This document shows, piece by piece, positions 39,762-48,222 of a stretch of DNA of 64,000 nt. Position numbers and translations under genes: made by a program. Position 1 is the first letter of the stretch. Each line of letters starts with the position of its first letter. Source of the DNA: AV69 sp963742315 (GTDB taxonomy: Bacteria; Verrucomicrobiota; Verrucomicrobiia; Chthoniobacterales; UBA10450); the NCBI GenBank assembly GCA_963742315.1, contig CAVULE010000015.1, positions 372,001 through 436,000 of the forward strand, read 5' to 3'. Below the pieces are notes generated by a model. That model searched no databases, was not told the DNA's origin, and saw only the letters and a list, made by a program, of their open reading frames with translations.

Positions 39762-40538
39762 ATGCAACCACTTCAAGCTGACTACTTCACTGCATATCAC
39801 TACGTAAAGCTGACACGAGACGCCAACGGTGTTCTGATTGTTCAACTCCACACCAACGGTGGCCCGTGCGTTATGACCGCACAAACTCACACGGAGTTTG
39901 TCGAGGCCTTCTACCGTATTTCGCAGGATCGAGCGAACAAGATCGTAATCCTGACGGGCGCAGGCGGAGACTTCATTACGGATGTCGATTGGTCATCTTT
40001 CGGCGACGTCGCCGATCCTGGCGTTTGGAGCCAGATTCACGACGAAGGTGTTCAGGTTTTGGAAAACATAGCCAACATACGCGTGCCGGTCATCGCGGCG
40101 ATCGAGGGACGCGCGCATATTCACTCCGATTATGCGCTGCTCGCCAATGTCATTGTGGCGGCCGAGGGCGCGACCTTCCAGGATGTGGGCCATTATGCCG
40201 CTGGGGTTGCTCCCGGTGACGGAATCTTTACGACCTGGAGTTATCGCGCTGGAGCAGGACGAGCGGAGGCGTTCCTGCTCAACCCACAGCCGCTGCCGGC
40301 GCGTACCGCACACGAATGGGGAGTGGTTGCTGAAGTTGTGCCGAACGGCAAGGCCCTCAGTCGGGCACGGGAATTGGCGGAGTTGTACCTGAAGGCTCCC
40401 GAGGTGACGCGCCGCAACACCCGCATCCACTTCATTCAACCCTTGAAAGAGCGCATCGTGCGAGAAGTTGGCTACGGACTGTCGCTCGAAGGAGCGTCGT
40501 CGGCCGCTCTCATGAAATCGAAGGCAGTCCACGGGTGA
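39762..40538 (+). CDS. Crotonase-fold protein (6-oxocamphor hydrolase-like)
   Basis: ATG 39762 follows AGAGGAGACTCCT and yields 258 residues. Crotonase features: VLIVQLHTNGGPCVMTAQTH, the oxyanion strand KIVILTGAGGDFITDVDW, VPVIAAIEGRAHIHSDYALL, ATFQDVGHYAAGVAPGDGIF and ARTAHEWGVVAEVVPNG. The HSDYALLANVIVA, FQDVGHYxxGxxPGDG pattern resembles 6-oxocamphor hydrolase, which cleaves cyclic beta-diketones, rather than CoA-dependent enoyl hydratases; the catalytic His and Asp candidates are in that block. So a retro-Claisen hydrolase is as likely as an enoyl-CoA hydratase. The LysR gene upstream may control it. Confidence 0.85.
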   Translation: MQPLQADYFTAYHYVKLTRDANGVLIVQLHTNGGPCVMTAQTHTEFVEAFYRISQDRANKIVILTGAGGDFITDVDWSSFGDVADPGVWSQIHDEGVQVLENIANIRVPVIAAIEGRAHIHSDYALLANVIVAAEGATFQDVGHYAAGVAPGDGIFTTWSYRAGAGRAEAFLLNPQPLPARTAHEWGVVAEVVPNGKALSRARELAELYLKAPEVTRRNTRIHFIQPLKERIVREVGYGLSLEGASSAALMKSKAVHG

Positions 40539-40696
40539 ACCTGTAGCTCGTAGGGAAAGAATGGGGGTCAGTCCTCACTTTTGACAACGGTGATGCAACG
40601 AACGTGTGCCGCACACATTTCGAAGTGAGAGTTAAGAAGTAGGAAGGCAGAGGTCGGATTTAGAAGGCAGCCCCGAAATACAGTGAAGGCGACCGC

Positions 40697-41299
40697 TCAG
40701 GTCGGCCACGCGCGCAATGCGATTTGCGCGACTCGACGTAGTTGATCGCCACTGGCGCCGCCAGCTGACTGGACCGCCATTCCGCGCACGACAGTCATCA
40801 CGTAATGCGCCAGTTCAGCTGGGTCAGCGTTTTTCGGAAGATCCCCTTCCCGCTTTGCTCGTTGAAGACGACGACGCAATGCAACTTCGGCCGCCGCCCG
40901 CCGTGCAGCCACTTCCTTGCGAGCGGAGGCATTTCCGCACGCCAACGCGCCTTGAACCAGGAGGCATCCTGCTGGAATCCTGGGATCATCCGCCATCCTG
41001 GCCGTGCCGAGGAATATTTGTTCGACCACATCCCGTGCCTTCGGCGCCGCCAGAGCCTTGCCAAAATACGCGACCGGCCCGTCCAGGTAGCGATCGAGAA
41101 CTTTTCCAAAGAGTTGCTCCTTGTTGCCAAATGCGGCGTAAAGACTTGGTCGATTGATGCGCATGGCCCGTGTGAGATTGGAGAGTGAAGCGCCTTCGTA
41201 ACCTTTGGCCCAAAAAACGTGCATGGCGCGTTCCAAGGCCGCGTCAGGATCGAAAGCGCGCGGTCGTCCGCGAGGTGCTGTAGCAGTTTCTGATTTCAT
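40697..41299 (-). CDS. TetR-family transcriptional regulator
   Basis: From ATG 41299 the 200-residue protein has APRGRPRAFDPDAALERAMH, then HTH SLSNLTRAMRINRPSLYAAF with GNKEQLFGKVLDRYL. A C-terminal ligand domain (PAGCLLVQGALACGNASARK, VVRGMAVQSAGGASGDQLRR) is of the TetR_C type that accompanies oxidoreductase operons. It is divergent from the dehydrogenase at 41392 and presumably represses it. Near its start an imperfect dyad TTGACAGGCTTTTGTCCA lies at about 41322-41339 in the shared promoter region. Confidence 0.92.
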   Translation of the reverse strand: MKSETATAPRGRPRAFDPDAALERAMHVFWAKGYEGASLSNLTRAMRINRPSLYAAFGNKEQLFGKVLDRYLDGPVAYFGKALAAPKARDVVEQIFLGTARMADDPRIPAGCLLVQGALACGNASARKEVAARRAAAEVALRRRLQRAKREGDLPKNADPAELAHYVMTVVRGMAVQSAGGASGDQLRRVAQIALRAWPT

Positions 41300-41391
41300 A
41301 CCGATGGGTAAATAAATCACTTGACAGGCTTTTGTCCAGCGTCGAGTTTTATACTAACCGATACACAATAACAACCAAACAGGAAGGGATA

Positions 41392-42474
41392 ATGAAATCA
41401 ACAACCCACATGAACCTGGAGCAGAGAAACCGCGTCACGACGATGGCGGGTTCGCACAAGTCCAACCATTCAAAGGGGCTTCTTATGCGGCAGTTGCAGC
41501 TCGTCGCTCACGGAGAACCCTCGGATGTTATTGAACTTAACACGGTCCCCGCGCCGGCTCTCGGCCAAGAGGATGTTCTCATCTCGATGGAAGCGGCGCC
41601 GATTAATCCATCGGACTTCTTGTACGTCCGCGGCATGTACGGCGTCCGGCCGGCCTTCCCATCTTCGGTTGGCGCAGAGGGTGTTGGCCGAGTCGCGAAG
41701 ATTGGATCGAAGGTTGATGTTACTCTGCAGGGTAAGCGAGTCCTGATTATTCCGACCTACGAGCAGGGCACGTGGGCAGAGAAAGTTGTCGCCCCAGTGC
41801 GCAACATTGTGCCGATGAGCGACCAAGCAGATCCCCTGCAACTCTCGATGATAGGGATTAACCCGGTTACCGCCTATCTCTTGCTCAACCGATACGTTTC
41901 CCTGATGCCCGGCGATTGGATCGGTCAAACCGCGGCCAACGCGGCCATGGGGCAGTACATCATTGCGCTCGCGAAGCTCGCAGGAGTCAAGACACTGAAT
42001 GTCGTCCGCCGGGAAGAAGCTGCCGAACAGGTGCGACAGTGGGGAGGCGACCGCGTAATCCTCCAGGGCGACAACCTACACAAGGATATTGAGGAGGCTC
42101 TCGACGGGAAGAAACTTAGTCTCGTCCTCGATACGGTGGGCGGAACTCCCGTGGGAGAGTTGGCCAAGTCGCTCAAGACTGGCGGCTCGATTGTCGTCTA
42201 CGCCATGCAAGGTGGGCAGTTCCCAGCCATCTCGCCCAAAGACCTTATCTATCGTGGTCTTAGCCTCCACGGATTCTGGCTCATCAATTGGATACGCAAC
42301 GCGCCGCGAACAGAGGTCCAGGAGATCTACCAGAAGCTGGGCGACCTCGTAGCTGATGGATCGCTCTCCGCCGCAGTGGACCATGTCTACCCGCTCGACC
42401 AGTTCAAGGAAGCGTTCGAACAATCTTTGAAATCCAATCGCAGCGGAAAGATTCTGTTCAAATTTAGTGCCTAA
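41392..42474 (+). CDS. Zinc-type MDR alcohol dehydrogenase/enoyl reductase
   Basis: A 360-residue medium-chain reductase from ATG 41392 (GGAAGGGATA ahead); ATG 41485 (MRQLQLVAHGEP) would match the usual family start and drop 31 residues. Motifs: EDVLISMEAAPINPSDFLYV, GVRPAFPSSVGAEGVGRVAK, GTWAEKVVAPVRNIVPM, and the NADPH loop GQTAANAAMGQYIIALAKL. The zinc-binding cysteines of true alcohol dehydrogenases are missing, and the pattern is that of 2-enoyl-CoA/quinone reductases (MECR-like). It is the first gene of a TetR-controlled operon with an SDR and an NTF2-like gene. Confidence 0.9.
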   Translation: MKSTTHMNLEQRNRVTTMAGSHKSNHSKGLLMRQLQLVAHGEPSDVIELNTVPAPALGQEDVLISMEAAPINPSDFLYVRGMYGVRPAFPSSVGAEGVGRVAKIGSKVDVTLQGKRVLIIPTYEQGTWAEKVVAPVRNIVPMSDQADPLQLSMIGINPVTAYLLLNRYVSLMPGDWIGQTAANAAMGQYIIALAKLAGVKTLNVVRREEAAEQVRQWGGDRVILQGDNLHKDIEEALDGKKLSLVLDTVGGTPVGELAKSLKTGGSIVVYAMQGGQFPAISPKDLIYRGLSLHGFWLINWIRNAPRTEVQEIYQKLGDLVADGSLSAAVDHVYPLDQFKEAFEQSLKSNRSGKILFKFSA

Positions 42475-42542
42475 CCTGCAGGCCATGAGATTTGAAGTTC
42501 ACATGGGTCAGTACATTGGAGACCTTAGGAAAGAAAATGAAC

Positions 42543-43257
42543 ATGAATAAGCTTGAAGGAAAAATTGCACTCATTACGGGCGGCTCGCGCGGCATTGGTG
42601 CTGCAATCGCCAAGCGTCTGGCTGCGGACGGAGCGAACGTGGCCATCACATACACCAAAGGTGCCGATGCGGCCGCGTCGGCCGAAAGGCGATCGCGATT
42701 CAGGCTGATGCCGCCGATGCCGAAGCCGTCAAGGCGGCGGTCGAAAAGACGGTTGCGACGCTAGGCGGACTTGACGTGCTCGTGAACAACGCCGGCACCG
42801 CATTTCGAAGAAGTTCGAGGAGACCACGCTGGAAGAGATGGACCGCATGATCGACATCAACATCCGCGGCGCATTCGTCGCGACGCAGGCGGCGCTGAAG
42901 CACATGAAGGATGGCGCCCGCATCATCATGATCGGCTCGTGTGTGGGCGAGCGGATGATGACGCCCGGTCTGGTGCCTTACTCGGCCACGAAGGGAGCCA
43001 TCAAGATGTTTACTCAGGGGTTGTCCAGAGAAGTGGGGAACCGGGGCATTACGGTTAACAATATCCAGCCGGGTCCGATCGACACGGAGTTGAATCCCGC
43101 CGCGGGCGAGTGGGCGGCGCCCCAAAAGGCCGCCACGGCGCTCAACCGCTATGGAAGTGTTGACGACGTCGCCGCCCTGGTGGCCTTCGTCGCCGGTCCG
43201 GAAGCGTCTTACATCACCGGCGCCAATCTGACCATCGATGGTGGAACTAACGCCTAA
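42543..43257 (+). pseudogene. SDR (FabG-like), two frameshifts
   Basis: ATG 42543 opens MNKLEGKIALITGGSRGIGA, AIAKRLAADGANVAITYTKG. A shift near 42680 moves the frame to KAIAIQADAADAEAVKAAVE, GGLDVLVNNAGTA. A second near 42810 returns to KKFEETTLEEMDRMIDINIR, with the active site VPYSATKGAIKMFTQGL, and runs to a normal C-terminus at 43257 (TIDGGTNA). Repaired length is about 238 residues. Both breaks are single-base and every motif is conserved, so a consensus error is as plausible as decay. It lies between an MDR gene and an NTF2-like gene. Confidence 0.8.
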
Positions 43258-43324
43258 GTGGGGATCGAATAGAAAGGCGTCGTTCATCGAAAAGAGAAGA
43301 TAGTGATGGGATGAGGAAATTATT

Positions 43325-43726
43325 ATGAAGCAGACGATACAGGAGAAAAATAAGGCACTGGTACTCGACGCCTTCGACACATTATTTAACAAGCGTGATT
43401 ATCAGGCGGCTGAGCGCTTTTGGTCGCCTAATTATATTCAGCACAGTGCTCACATCGAACCGGGCCGCGATGGACTGTTCAATCTGATCCGCAGCACACC
43501 CGACACCCTGCGTTACGAACATCAGCTCATCGTCGCGGAGGGCGACTACGTCATCGTGCACGGACGTTTCTCAGGAACCGGCCGGCCTGTTGCCTGGATC
43601 GCCGCGGATATTGTCAGGATCGAGAACGACCGCCTTGCCGAGCACTGGGACGTCTTGCAAGACGAGGCGACAAAGGCGGGATCGAAGAGCGGCCTGCCGA
43701 TGTTTGGCGATCACTTCACTGGATAA
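43325..43726 (+). CDS. SnoaL-like (NTF2-fold) protein
   Basis: A 133-residue SnoaL-type protein: KALVLDAFDTLFNKRDYQAA, ERFWSPNYIQHSAHIEPGRD, EHQLIVAEGDYVIVHGRFSG, AADIVRIENDRLAEHWDVLQ. The HxxHI and EHWDVxQ segments are the pattern of the COG4922 predicted aldol-condensation enzymes; the two histidines and the aspartate would be catalytic candidates. ATTATTATG is preceded by GAGGAAA, a usable ribosome site. It is the last gene of the TetR-controlled operon. Confidence 0.9.
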   Translation: MKQTIQEKNKALVLDAFDTLFNKRDYQAAERFWSPNYIQHSAHIEPGRDGLFNLIRSTPDTLRYEHQLIVAEGDYVIVHGRFSGTGRPVAWIAADIVRIENDRLAEHWDVLQDEATKAGSKSGLPMFGDHFTG

Positions 43727-43752
43727 ACCGACTCGCGCTTGCGATTGTCTCC

Positions 43753-44202
43753 CTATCGAGAGGTGAATGCCCGCAATTCCTCGCGCGCGGCCTCGCTGAA
43801 TTCTTTCAAGGGATCAATCGCCGCCTCGCCGCTCTTTATTAACTCATGCAGCTCGAGCATCGTCCGGTTCGGTGCGGCGTAGGTGTCCATCACCTCCCGC
43901 ATGGTTTTCTCGGCGCACTCAACAGTTCGCGAGAAGGCCAGGACCCGCATCCGGCTGATCATGGCGTAGAGGGCGACGAGCTCCTGAATCTGTGGCTCGT
44001 TGCTGGCGATGGCATCGCCATACGCTTTTGATGCCTCGACGATAAAGGCGTTGTAGAGGTCGTCTCGCCGCGACATTTCCCGGGCGAGCTCCCCGGCCCT
44101 CGTCTTGCTACGCTGGGTCAGCCAAGTCGTAAAGCCCGAGGTCAGGCCGCCGACGAGCGAGCCGCCAAGCGCCGAGAGTGCCGTGATGTATGCGACATCC
44201 AT
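43753..44202 (-). CDS. Membrane-anchored hypothetical protein with helical domain
   Basis: A 149-residue protein: one N-terminal membrane helix (MDVAYITALSALGGSLVGGL) followed by a long, mainly helical soluble region with heptad-like charged residues (RSKTRAGELAREMSRRDDLY, AYGDAIASNEPQIQELVALY, REVMDTYAAPNRTMLELHEL). I recall many homologues annotated as hypothetical; no domain name applies. The helix followed by coiled coil suggests an envelope anchor. It is transcribed toward the NTF2-like gene, convergent with it. Confidence 0.65.
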   Translation of the reverse strand: MDVAYITALSALGGSLVGGLTSGFTTWLTQRSKTRAGELAREMSRRDDLYNAFIVEASKAYGDAIASNEPQIQELVALYAMISRMRVLAFSRTVECAEKTMREVMDTYAAPNRTMLELHELIKSGEAAIDPLKEFSEAAREELRAFTSR

Positions 44203-44300
44203 GCGCTTGATTATCCCTTATTCCTACGATCACAAAGGAAGAATGGGCTCAGTCTGGGGCTTGCCCTGTTTTCTCGGACAAGGCCAGAGATCTGGAATGG

Positions 44301-44530
44301 CTAAGGTTTTAGCAACTCGGCGCGGTACTTAGGCGCGGGGTCTTGCGCTTTCTTGATGAACTCAACTTGCGGCTTCATCGAAGTTGGCCTGCCCGGTTTT
44401 TTCGAAAGCCGCAACAAAGTCAGCCGTTCTTTTTTCGAAAGGACGGCGGCCACATCTTCCATCGCGGCGGCGTGCACGCCAAACCTCCGATAAATTGTCT
44501 GCGTAAAAAAACTGATCGGGGCGCGGTTCG
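44301..44530 (-). pseudogene. C-terminal remnant of a MarR-family regulator
   Basis: The minus frame from about 44530 to TAG 44301 reads TQTIYRRFGVHAAAMEDVAA, VLSKKERLTLLRLSKKPGRP and MKPQVEFIKKAQDPAP. The HAAAMEDVxxVLSxxERxxLxxLxKK pattern is the closing dimer helix of MarR proteins. No winged helix precedes it; upstream DNA is the end of panE. From ATG 44462 it could encode 53 residues, but no function is likely. The remaining gap (44203-44300) is empty. Confidence 0.5.
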
Positions 44531-44532
44531 CT

Positions 44533-45462
44533 TCAATCCGTCGGGAGCCTGTCCTGATAAACGCGGAGATTGACGAAAGCAGCTTTCAATAATGGTGCAG
44601 CAACTCCGTGGGCGCTGCCGCGTTCGATGAAGTCGCCCAGGATTTGATCGGCCTCGACCGGCGCGCCGTTGCGTAAATCGCGATACATCGAAGAGGTTAA
44701 CGAAGATCCCGATGCTGTCATCGCGGCCGCGTGACGTGAAAGGAATTTTTCCGACGGCTTGTAACCGCAGGCCGTGGCAACTGCAACGGACTCATTCAAC
44801 ACATCGATCGACAGCTCGGCCCCGCCTGGCGCAGCCACGATCTCGCCGATCGTTCCGCGCATTAGGCAGGTAATGGCGCCGAGACTGGCGAGCTGCACCC
44901 ATTTCTCCCACATCGCTTGCATAATTTCCGGTGACAGATGGGCGTCGAATCCGGCTCCCTGCAGCGTCGCGTCGAGCGCTTTCAGTCGGGGCGTGCTCTC
45001 GCCATTCCTCTCGCCATAAACAAGTCGCTGAAAGTCCGCGAGCTGGACGATGCGGCCCTGGTGGTCGATCTCGGCCGCGACGAGACAGACGCCACCGATG
45101 ACCGCATGTTCTCCGAACCGTTTCGTCAGAATGTCGATGTGGCGCATGCCGTTGAGCACCGGAAAGATTATCGTTTCCGGCCCAACAGCTGCGGCGAAAT
45201 CGTTCATCGCCGCCTCGAGTGCGTAGGCTTTCACGCTCAGGAAGATGATGTCGTAAGGCGCGTCGATCTTATCAGCGCTTATCAGCTTCGGAGAGAGGAC
45301 CGCATCACCATGCGGGCTGATGATTCGGAGGCCATCTTGACTGAGCTGTTTCGCACGCGATGGACGAACGAGAAAAGTCACATCGCGCCCAGCCTGAGCC
45401 AACCGGCCACCAAAGTACCCACCCACCGCACCAGCGCCGACGATAAGGATCCGCAAAGCCAT
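44533..45462 (-). CDS. 2-dehydropantoate 2-reductase family protein
   Basis: A 309-residue ketopantoate reductase fold. NADPH motif ILIVGAGAVGGYFGGRL (residues 5-21) is followed by IIFLSVKAYALEAAM with K78, the catalytic-side PVLNGMRH, IGGVCLVAAEI, and the C-terminal substrate lysine region MWEKWVQLASLGAITCLMRG. It would reduce ketopantoate in coenzyme A synthesis, but many paralogues of this clan act on other keto acids. No other pantothenate genes are nearby, so it may be such a paralogue, and no gene symbol is given. It is transcribed after the DUF302 gene, 20 bp away, so the two may share a promoter. Confidence 0.87.
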   Translation of the reverse strand: MALRILIVGAGAVGGYFGGRLAQAGRDVTFLVRPSRAKQLSQDGLRIISPHGDAVLSPKLISADKIDAPYDIIFLSVKAYALEAAMNDFAAAVGPETIIFPVLNGMRHIDILTKRFGEHAVIGGVCLVAAEIDHQGRIVQLADFQRLVYGERNGESTPRLKALDATLQGAGFDAHLSPEIMQAMWEKWVQLASLGAITCLMRGTIGEIVAAPGGAELSIDVLNESVAVATACGYKPSEKFLSRHAAAMTASGSSLTSSMYRDLRNGAPVEADQILGDFIERGSAHGVAAPLLKAAFVNLRVYQDRLPTD

Positions 45463-45482
45463 ATCGAATGTCCTGTAACTCG

Positions 45483-45983
45483 TTAGGCCTGCGCACCGCT
45501 AGCGTGAACGCCCAGAGCAATCAGCTTGGCATCCAGCTTTTTCGCGGCGGCGGTGACCTTCTCATTCTTCAATCCACTCATCAGGGAAGAAGGAAGATCG
45601 TAGGTCACTCGAGTTGTCCGGGTGGCCGGCTCTTCATAGATCATCAATCGCACCGGAACATTCAATCCCGCGGCAATGTCGTGTTCGAGCATGGTTCGAG
45701 CGATCAAGGGATTGCCAATCGTGTACATTCTGGCCTTGGCCTTCAATCCGACGCGCGTCATCCAGGCACCATGATCGACGGTGAGGAAGCGCATGAAACC
45801 GCTCGTGCTCTCGCGGGATTGTACTTGGCTCTCGAATTCCTCGGCGCTTTTCGTTGACGCTACGAGCACTGCAAATCCAGTGTCTTCCACGGAGCCCACA
45901 GCAGACTCAAAGGCGTTAACGACCTCCTCGAACGATCGGCTGCTGACGTGTTCGTTATGATGCACCGTGAACATCGTTCTCAT
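45483..45983 (-). CDS. DUF302-domain protein
   Basis: A 166-residue protein with the DUF302 order: SSRSFEEVVNAFESAVGSVE, then MRFLTVDHGAWMTRVGLKAK, RMYTIGNPLIARTMLEHDIA, VPVRLMIYEEPATRTTRVTY and DLPSSLM. It differs from the gene at 3927-4328, so the two are not recent duplicates. The YTIGNPLIAxxM block is well conserved in the family. GAGAGGATTACC on the minus side of its ATG provides a ribosome site. Function is unknown. Confidence 0.87.
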   Translation of the reverse strand: MRTMFTVHHNEHVSSRSFEEVVNAFESAVGSVEDTGFAVLVASTKSAEEFESQVQSRESTSGFMRFLTVDHGAWMTRVGLKAKARMYTIGNPLIARTMLEHDIAAGLNVPVRLMIYEEPATRTTRVTYDLPSSLMSGLKNEKVTAAAKKLDAKLIALGVHASGAQA

Positions 45984-46054
45984 AGGTAATCCTCTCTTCT
46001 AAAAAGGCGGGCAATTTGTGAACCGCCGACTTCAAGATAACTCGCGATGCTGCT

Positions 46055-46450
46055 TTAGTATCCCCGCATGCTGCTCTTGTTCATTGAAATAGATGTTTGC
46101 CGCAGGACTTCGCAAAATTTTTCTCCGGCAGGTGTGACGTCGCCCTTTGTCGCACGGGCGACGCCGACGGCGGCTACTTCCGACGTGCCTGTGAGCGGAC
46201 GCAAGAGCAAGCGTTTGCCAGCTACGAGTTTCAGCATCGAGAGCGCTAAAGCGACGCCACGTCCGGCCTCCACTTCAGTGATCAAGGAACTCGCGCTGTC
46301 GCATTCCACACGATGCGTGGTTTGCCGTGAATAGGGGCGATGACGCGCTCAAGGATGCGGTAGACCTCGGAGTAGTCTTTGCGAGAGAAAACGACGAGTG
46401 GTTCAGCTGCCAGCTTCTCCAACGGGATAGCCAGCTTCCGGCGTGACCGC
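46055..46450 (-). pseudogene. LysR regulator remnant (effector-domain end), frameshifted
   Basis: A minus frame starting near 46450 reads IPLEKLAAEPLVVFSRKDYS, EVYRILERVIAPIHGKPRI. A shift near 46310 then continues VECDSASSLITEVEAGRGVA, LALSMLKLVAGKRLLLRPL to the stop at 46055. This is the last third of a LysR effector domain; no helix-turn-helix remains. Its first block parallels IPLTEVAAEPLLGLTREDYP of the partial LysR gene at 63338, so both belong to one subfamily. Confidence 0.7.
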
Positions 46451-46472
46451 TGCCGTGTTAGATTCCCGGCGC

Positions 46473-47045
46473 ATGAGAACGAACCGGATCGAAGCGTTCA
46501 GCGACGGCGTTATGTCCATTCTCATTACCATCATGGTTTTGGAGTTGAGGGCGCCGCATGATCCGACTCCAGCTTCTTTGGCGAGAATGTGGCCGACCTT
46601 TTTTGCCTATGTCCTCAGCTTCATCATCATCGCGATCTACTGGGTCAATCATCATCATCTCATTCACCTCGTGACCCGGGTCGATTCGATCGTTCTTTGG
46701 GCAAACATGAATCTACTTTTTTGGATTTCGCTCATCCCCTGGGTCACGGTTTACCTCGGCGACAATCACGCGCTGCCATTTCCGGTAGCGCTATATGCCG
46801 CAGTCTCGACGGCTGGCGCCATTTCTTTTTATCTCTTGCGCGCGTCAATCGCCCGCCACCATCGCGAGCCCGAGTTCAAACGGTTGAACAAAAAAATGGT
46901 ACGCAAAAATCTCATCGCCGTTCTCATCTATATCGCGGCTATCGTTGTGGCATTCATCTACACGCCGCTCGCTCTGGTCATGATCGCGTTACCGGCAACA
47001 ATGTATTTTCTGCCGGAACGTGGGCTCGAGAACCTCGAGCACTAG
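46473..47045 (+). CDS. TMEM175-family potassium channel-like protein
   Basis: From ATG 46473 the 190-residue protein starts MRTNRIEAFSDGVMSILITI, with the RxxxFSD signature of TMEM175 in TM1. Further membrane segments follow: FFAYVLSFIIIAIYWVNHHH, VLWANMNLLFWISLIPWVTV, FPVALYAAVSTAGAISFYLL, LIAVLIYIAAIVVAFIY. Bacterial members have six TM helices and assemble as tetramers that pass potassium; five to six helices are visible here. The longer frame from 46443 adds ten residues that do not fit. No regulator is attached. Confidence 0.85.
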   Translation: MRTNRIEAFSDGVMSILITIMVLELRAPHDPTPASLARMWPTFFAYVLSFIIIAIYWVNHHHLIHLVTRVDSIVLWANMNLLFWISLIPWVTVYLGDNHALPFPVALYAAVSTAGAISFYLLRASIARHHREPEFKRLNKKMVRKNLIAVLIYIAAIVVAFIYTPLALVMIALPATMYFLPERGLENLEH

Positions 47046-47237
47046 TTGCGGGCGATTCTGCTGCAAGCTACTGCAACTGCAGGAACCCAATTAATCTGTT
47101 CCGTGGGATGACAGCAATTCGCCGACAAGTTCTCCACGGTGGTAAATAGAAACTTAAGTTACCAAGCCTGCGCGCTGCGCAAACTCGAACCTACGTACAA
47201 GAGGATCTCCGCATTCAACGAAAAACACCTAAGTCTT

Positions 47238-47765
47238 ATGAAAATTCTTCTCATTACCCTTTTTGCCGTCTTATTAATCGGCATCAGAGCTGTTCCGGCG
47301 GCCGACCAAGACACCAGACAGACTGCCAGCGGCCAGACAGCAGCGTCCGACAAGAGCGGTTATGCCAACGTCTCGGACAATGATAAACAAATGGATCGCG
47401 CAGTGGAAAACGCGCAGCGAACCCTCGGCTTTTTCATGGCCGCACTCCGCGCGAAAAAGAACGGCGACACCGTCTTCGAGATCAAAAAGGGATTTATCGA
47501 CGGCGACAAAGTCGAGCATCTCTGGATCAAGCGGGTGACCTATGATGGTAAGAAATTTCACGGCGAGATCGATAATCGGCCGAACGAAGTGAGCAACGTT
47601 CGCCTGGGCGAGCACGTAACGGTTGCGCCTCAGGACGTGACCGATTGGATGTTCTTGAAGGACGGAAAACTAATCGGCGGCTACACCACTCGCGTGCTTT
47701 ACGCGCGACTTTCGCCCGAGGACAAGGCGGAATTCGATAAGCACGCCGAATTCAAAATCGAATAG
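47238..47765 (+). CDS. Secreted DUF2314 (YegJ-like) protein
   Basis: From ATG 47238 the 175-residue protein has a signal peptide (MKILLITLFAVLLIGIRAVP), an Ala/Asp-rich linker, and a DUF2314 domain: QMDRAVENAQRTLGFFMAAL, FEIKKGFIDGDKVEHLWIKR, YDGKKFHGEIDNRPNEVSNV, VTVAPQDVTDWMFLKDGKLI, GGYTTRVLYARLSPEDK. YegJ-like proteins are exported or cytosolic and uncharacterised. An upstream in-frame start at 47139 adds 33 residues lacking signal character. It is followed 16 bp later by a lipoprotein gene and likely co-transcribed. Confidence 0.85.
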   Translation: MKILLITLFAVLLIGIRAVPAADQDTRQTASGQTAASDKSGYANVSDNDKQMDRAVENAQRTLGFFMAALRAKKNGDTVFEIKKGFIDGDKVEHLWIKRVTYDGKKFHGEIDNRPNEVSNVRLGEHVTVAPQDVTDWMFLKDGKLIGGYTTRVLYARLSPEDKAEFDKHAEFKIE

Positions 47766-47781
47766 GAGCAAGGCAGAACAA

Positions 47782-48105
47782 ATGAAAACGAACATTTCGG
47801 CGGTTAAACTTCTCATCATGGCTGCGCTACTTTGCGCGGCAGTTCTCGGCTTTAATGGATGCGCCGACTATGCCAGTGTGGGTGTCGGTTACAACGACGC
47901 CTACTACGTCCCGGATTACAGGCCGTTTTATGCCGAGTATTTTTATGATGGTGTTCCCTACTGGGGACCTAGTATCGCTTACATCAATAAGAAGTTCGTA
48001 GTGAAGGACGTGGACAAACACGTCAACGTAAACAGGAATGCCTATTATGGTGGTCACCATCTGGTGGGCAATTGGCACGGAGCGCGAGGGCGATTTCGCG
48101 GGTAA
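47782..48105 (+). CDS. Small Tyr-rich lipoprotein
   Basis: A 107-residue protein with signal and lipobox LGFNGC (Cys near residue 27), followed by a tyrosine-rich stretch (YNDAYYVPDYRPFYAEYFYD) and a basic end (VVKDVDKHVNVNRNAYYGGH, GARGRFRG). Lipid anchoring to a membrane is probable. No family is recognised; composition recalls small outer-membrane lipoproteins. AGGAGC ahead of the ATG and 16-bp spacing make it the second gene after the DUF2314 gene. The 117 bp that follow are empty. Confidence 0.7.
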   Translation: MKTNISAVKLLIMAALLCAAVLGFNGCADYASVGVGYNDAYYVPDYRPFYAEYFYDGVPYWGPSIAYINKKFVVKDVDKHVNVNRNAYYGGHHLVGNWHGARGRFRG

Positions 48106-48222
48106 AAACGGCTATTGGGCACACACCTTGGTCATAATGGTGTTTCCGGCAAAGAAGGTCCTTCCCGGAAGGTGCATTCACTCGAGAGATTCGCGCACCA
48201 GATCTGACTCTGCTTAAGCAAG

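Noticed and set aside
44533..45462. Pantothenate operon
   Set aside because: No panB, panC or panD nearby; the reductase is more likely a paralogue.
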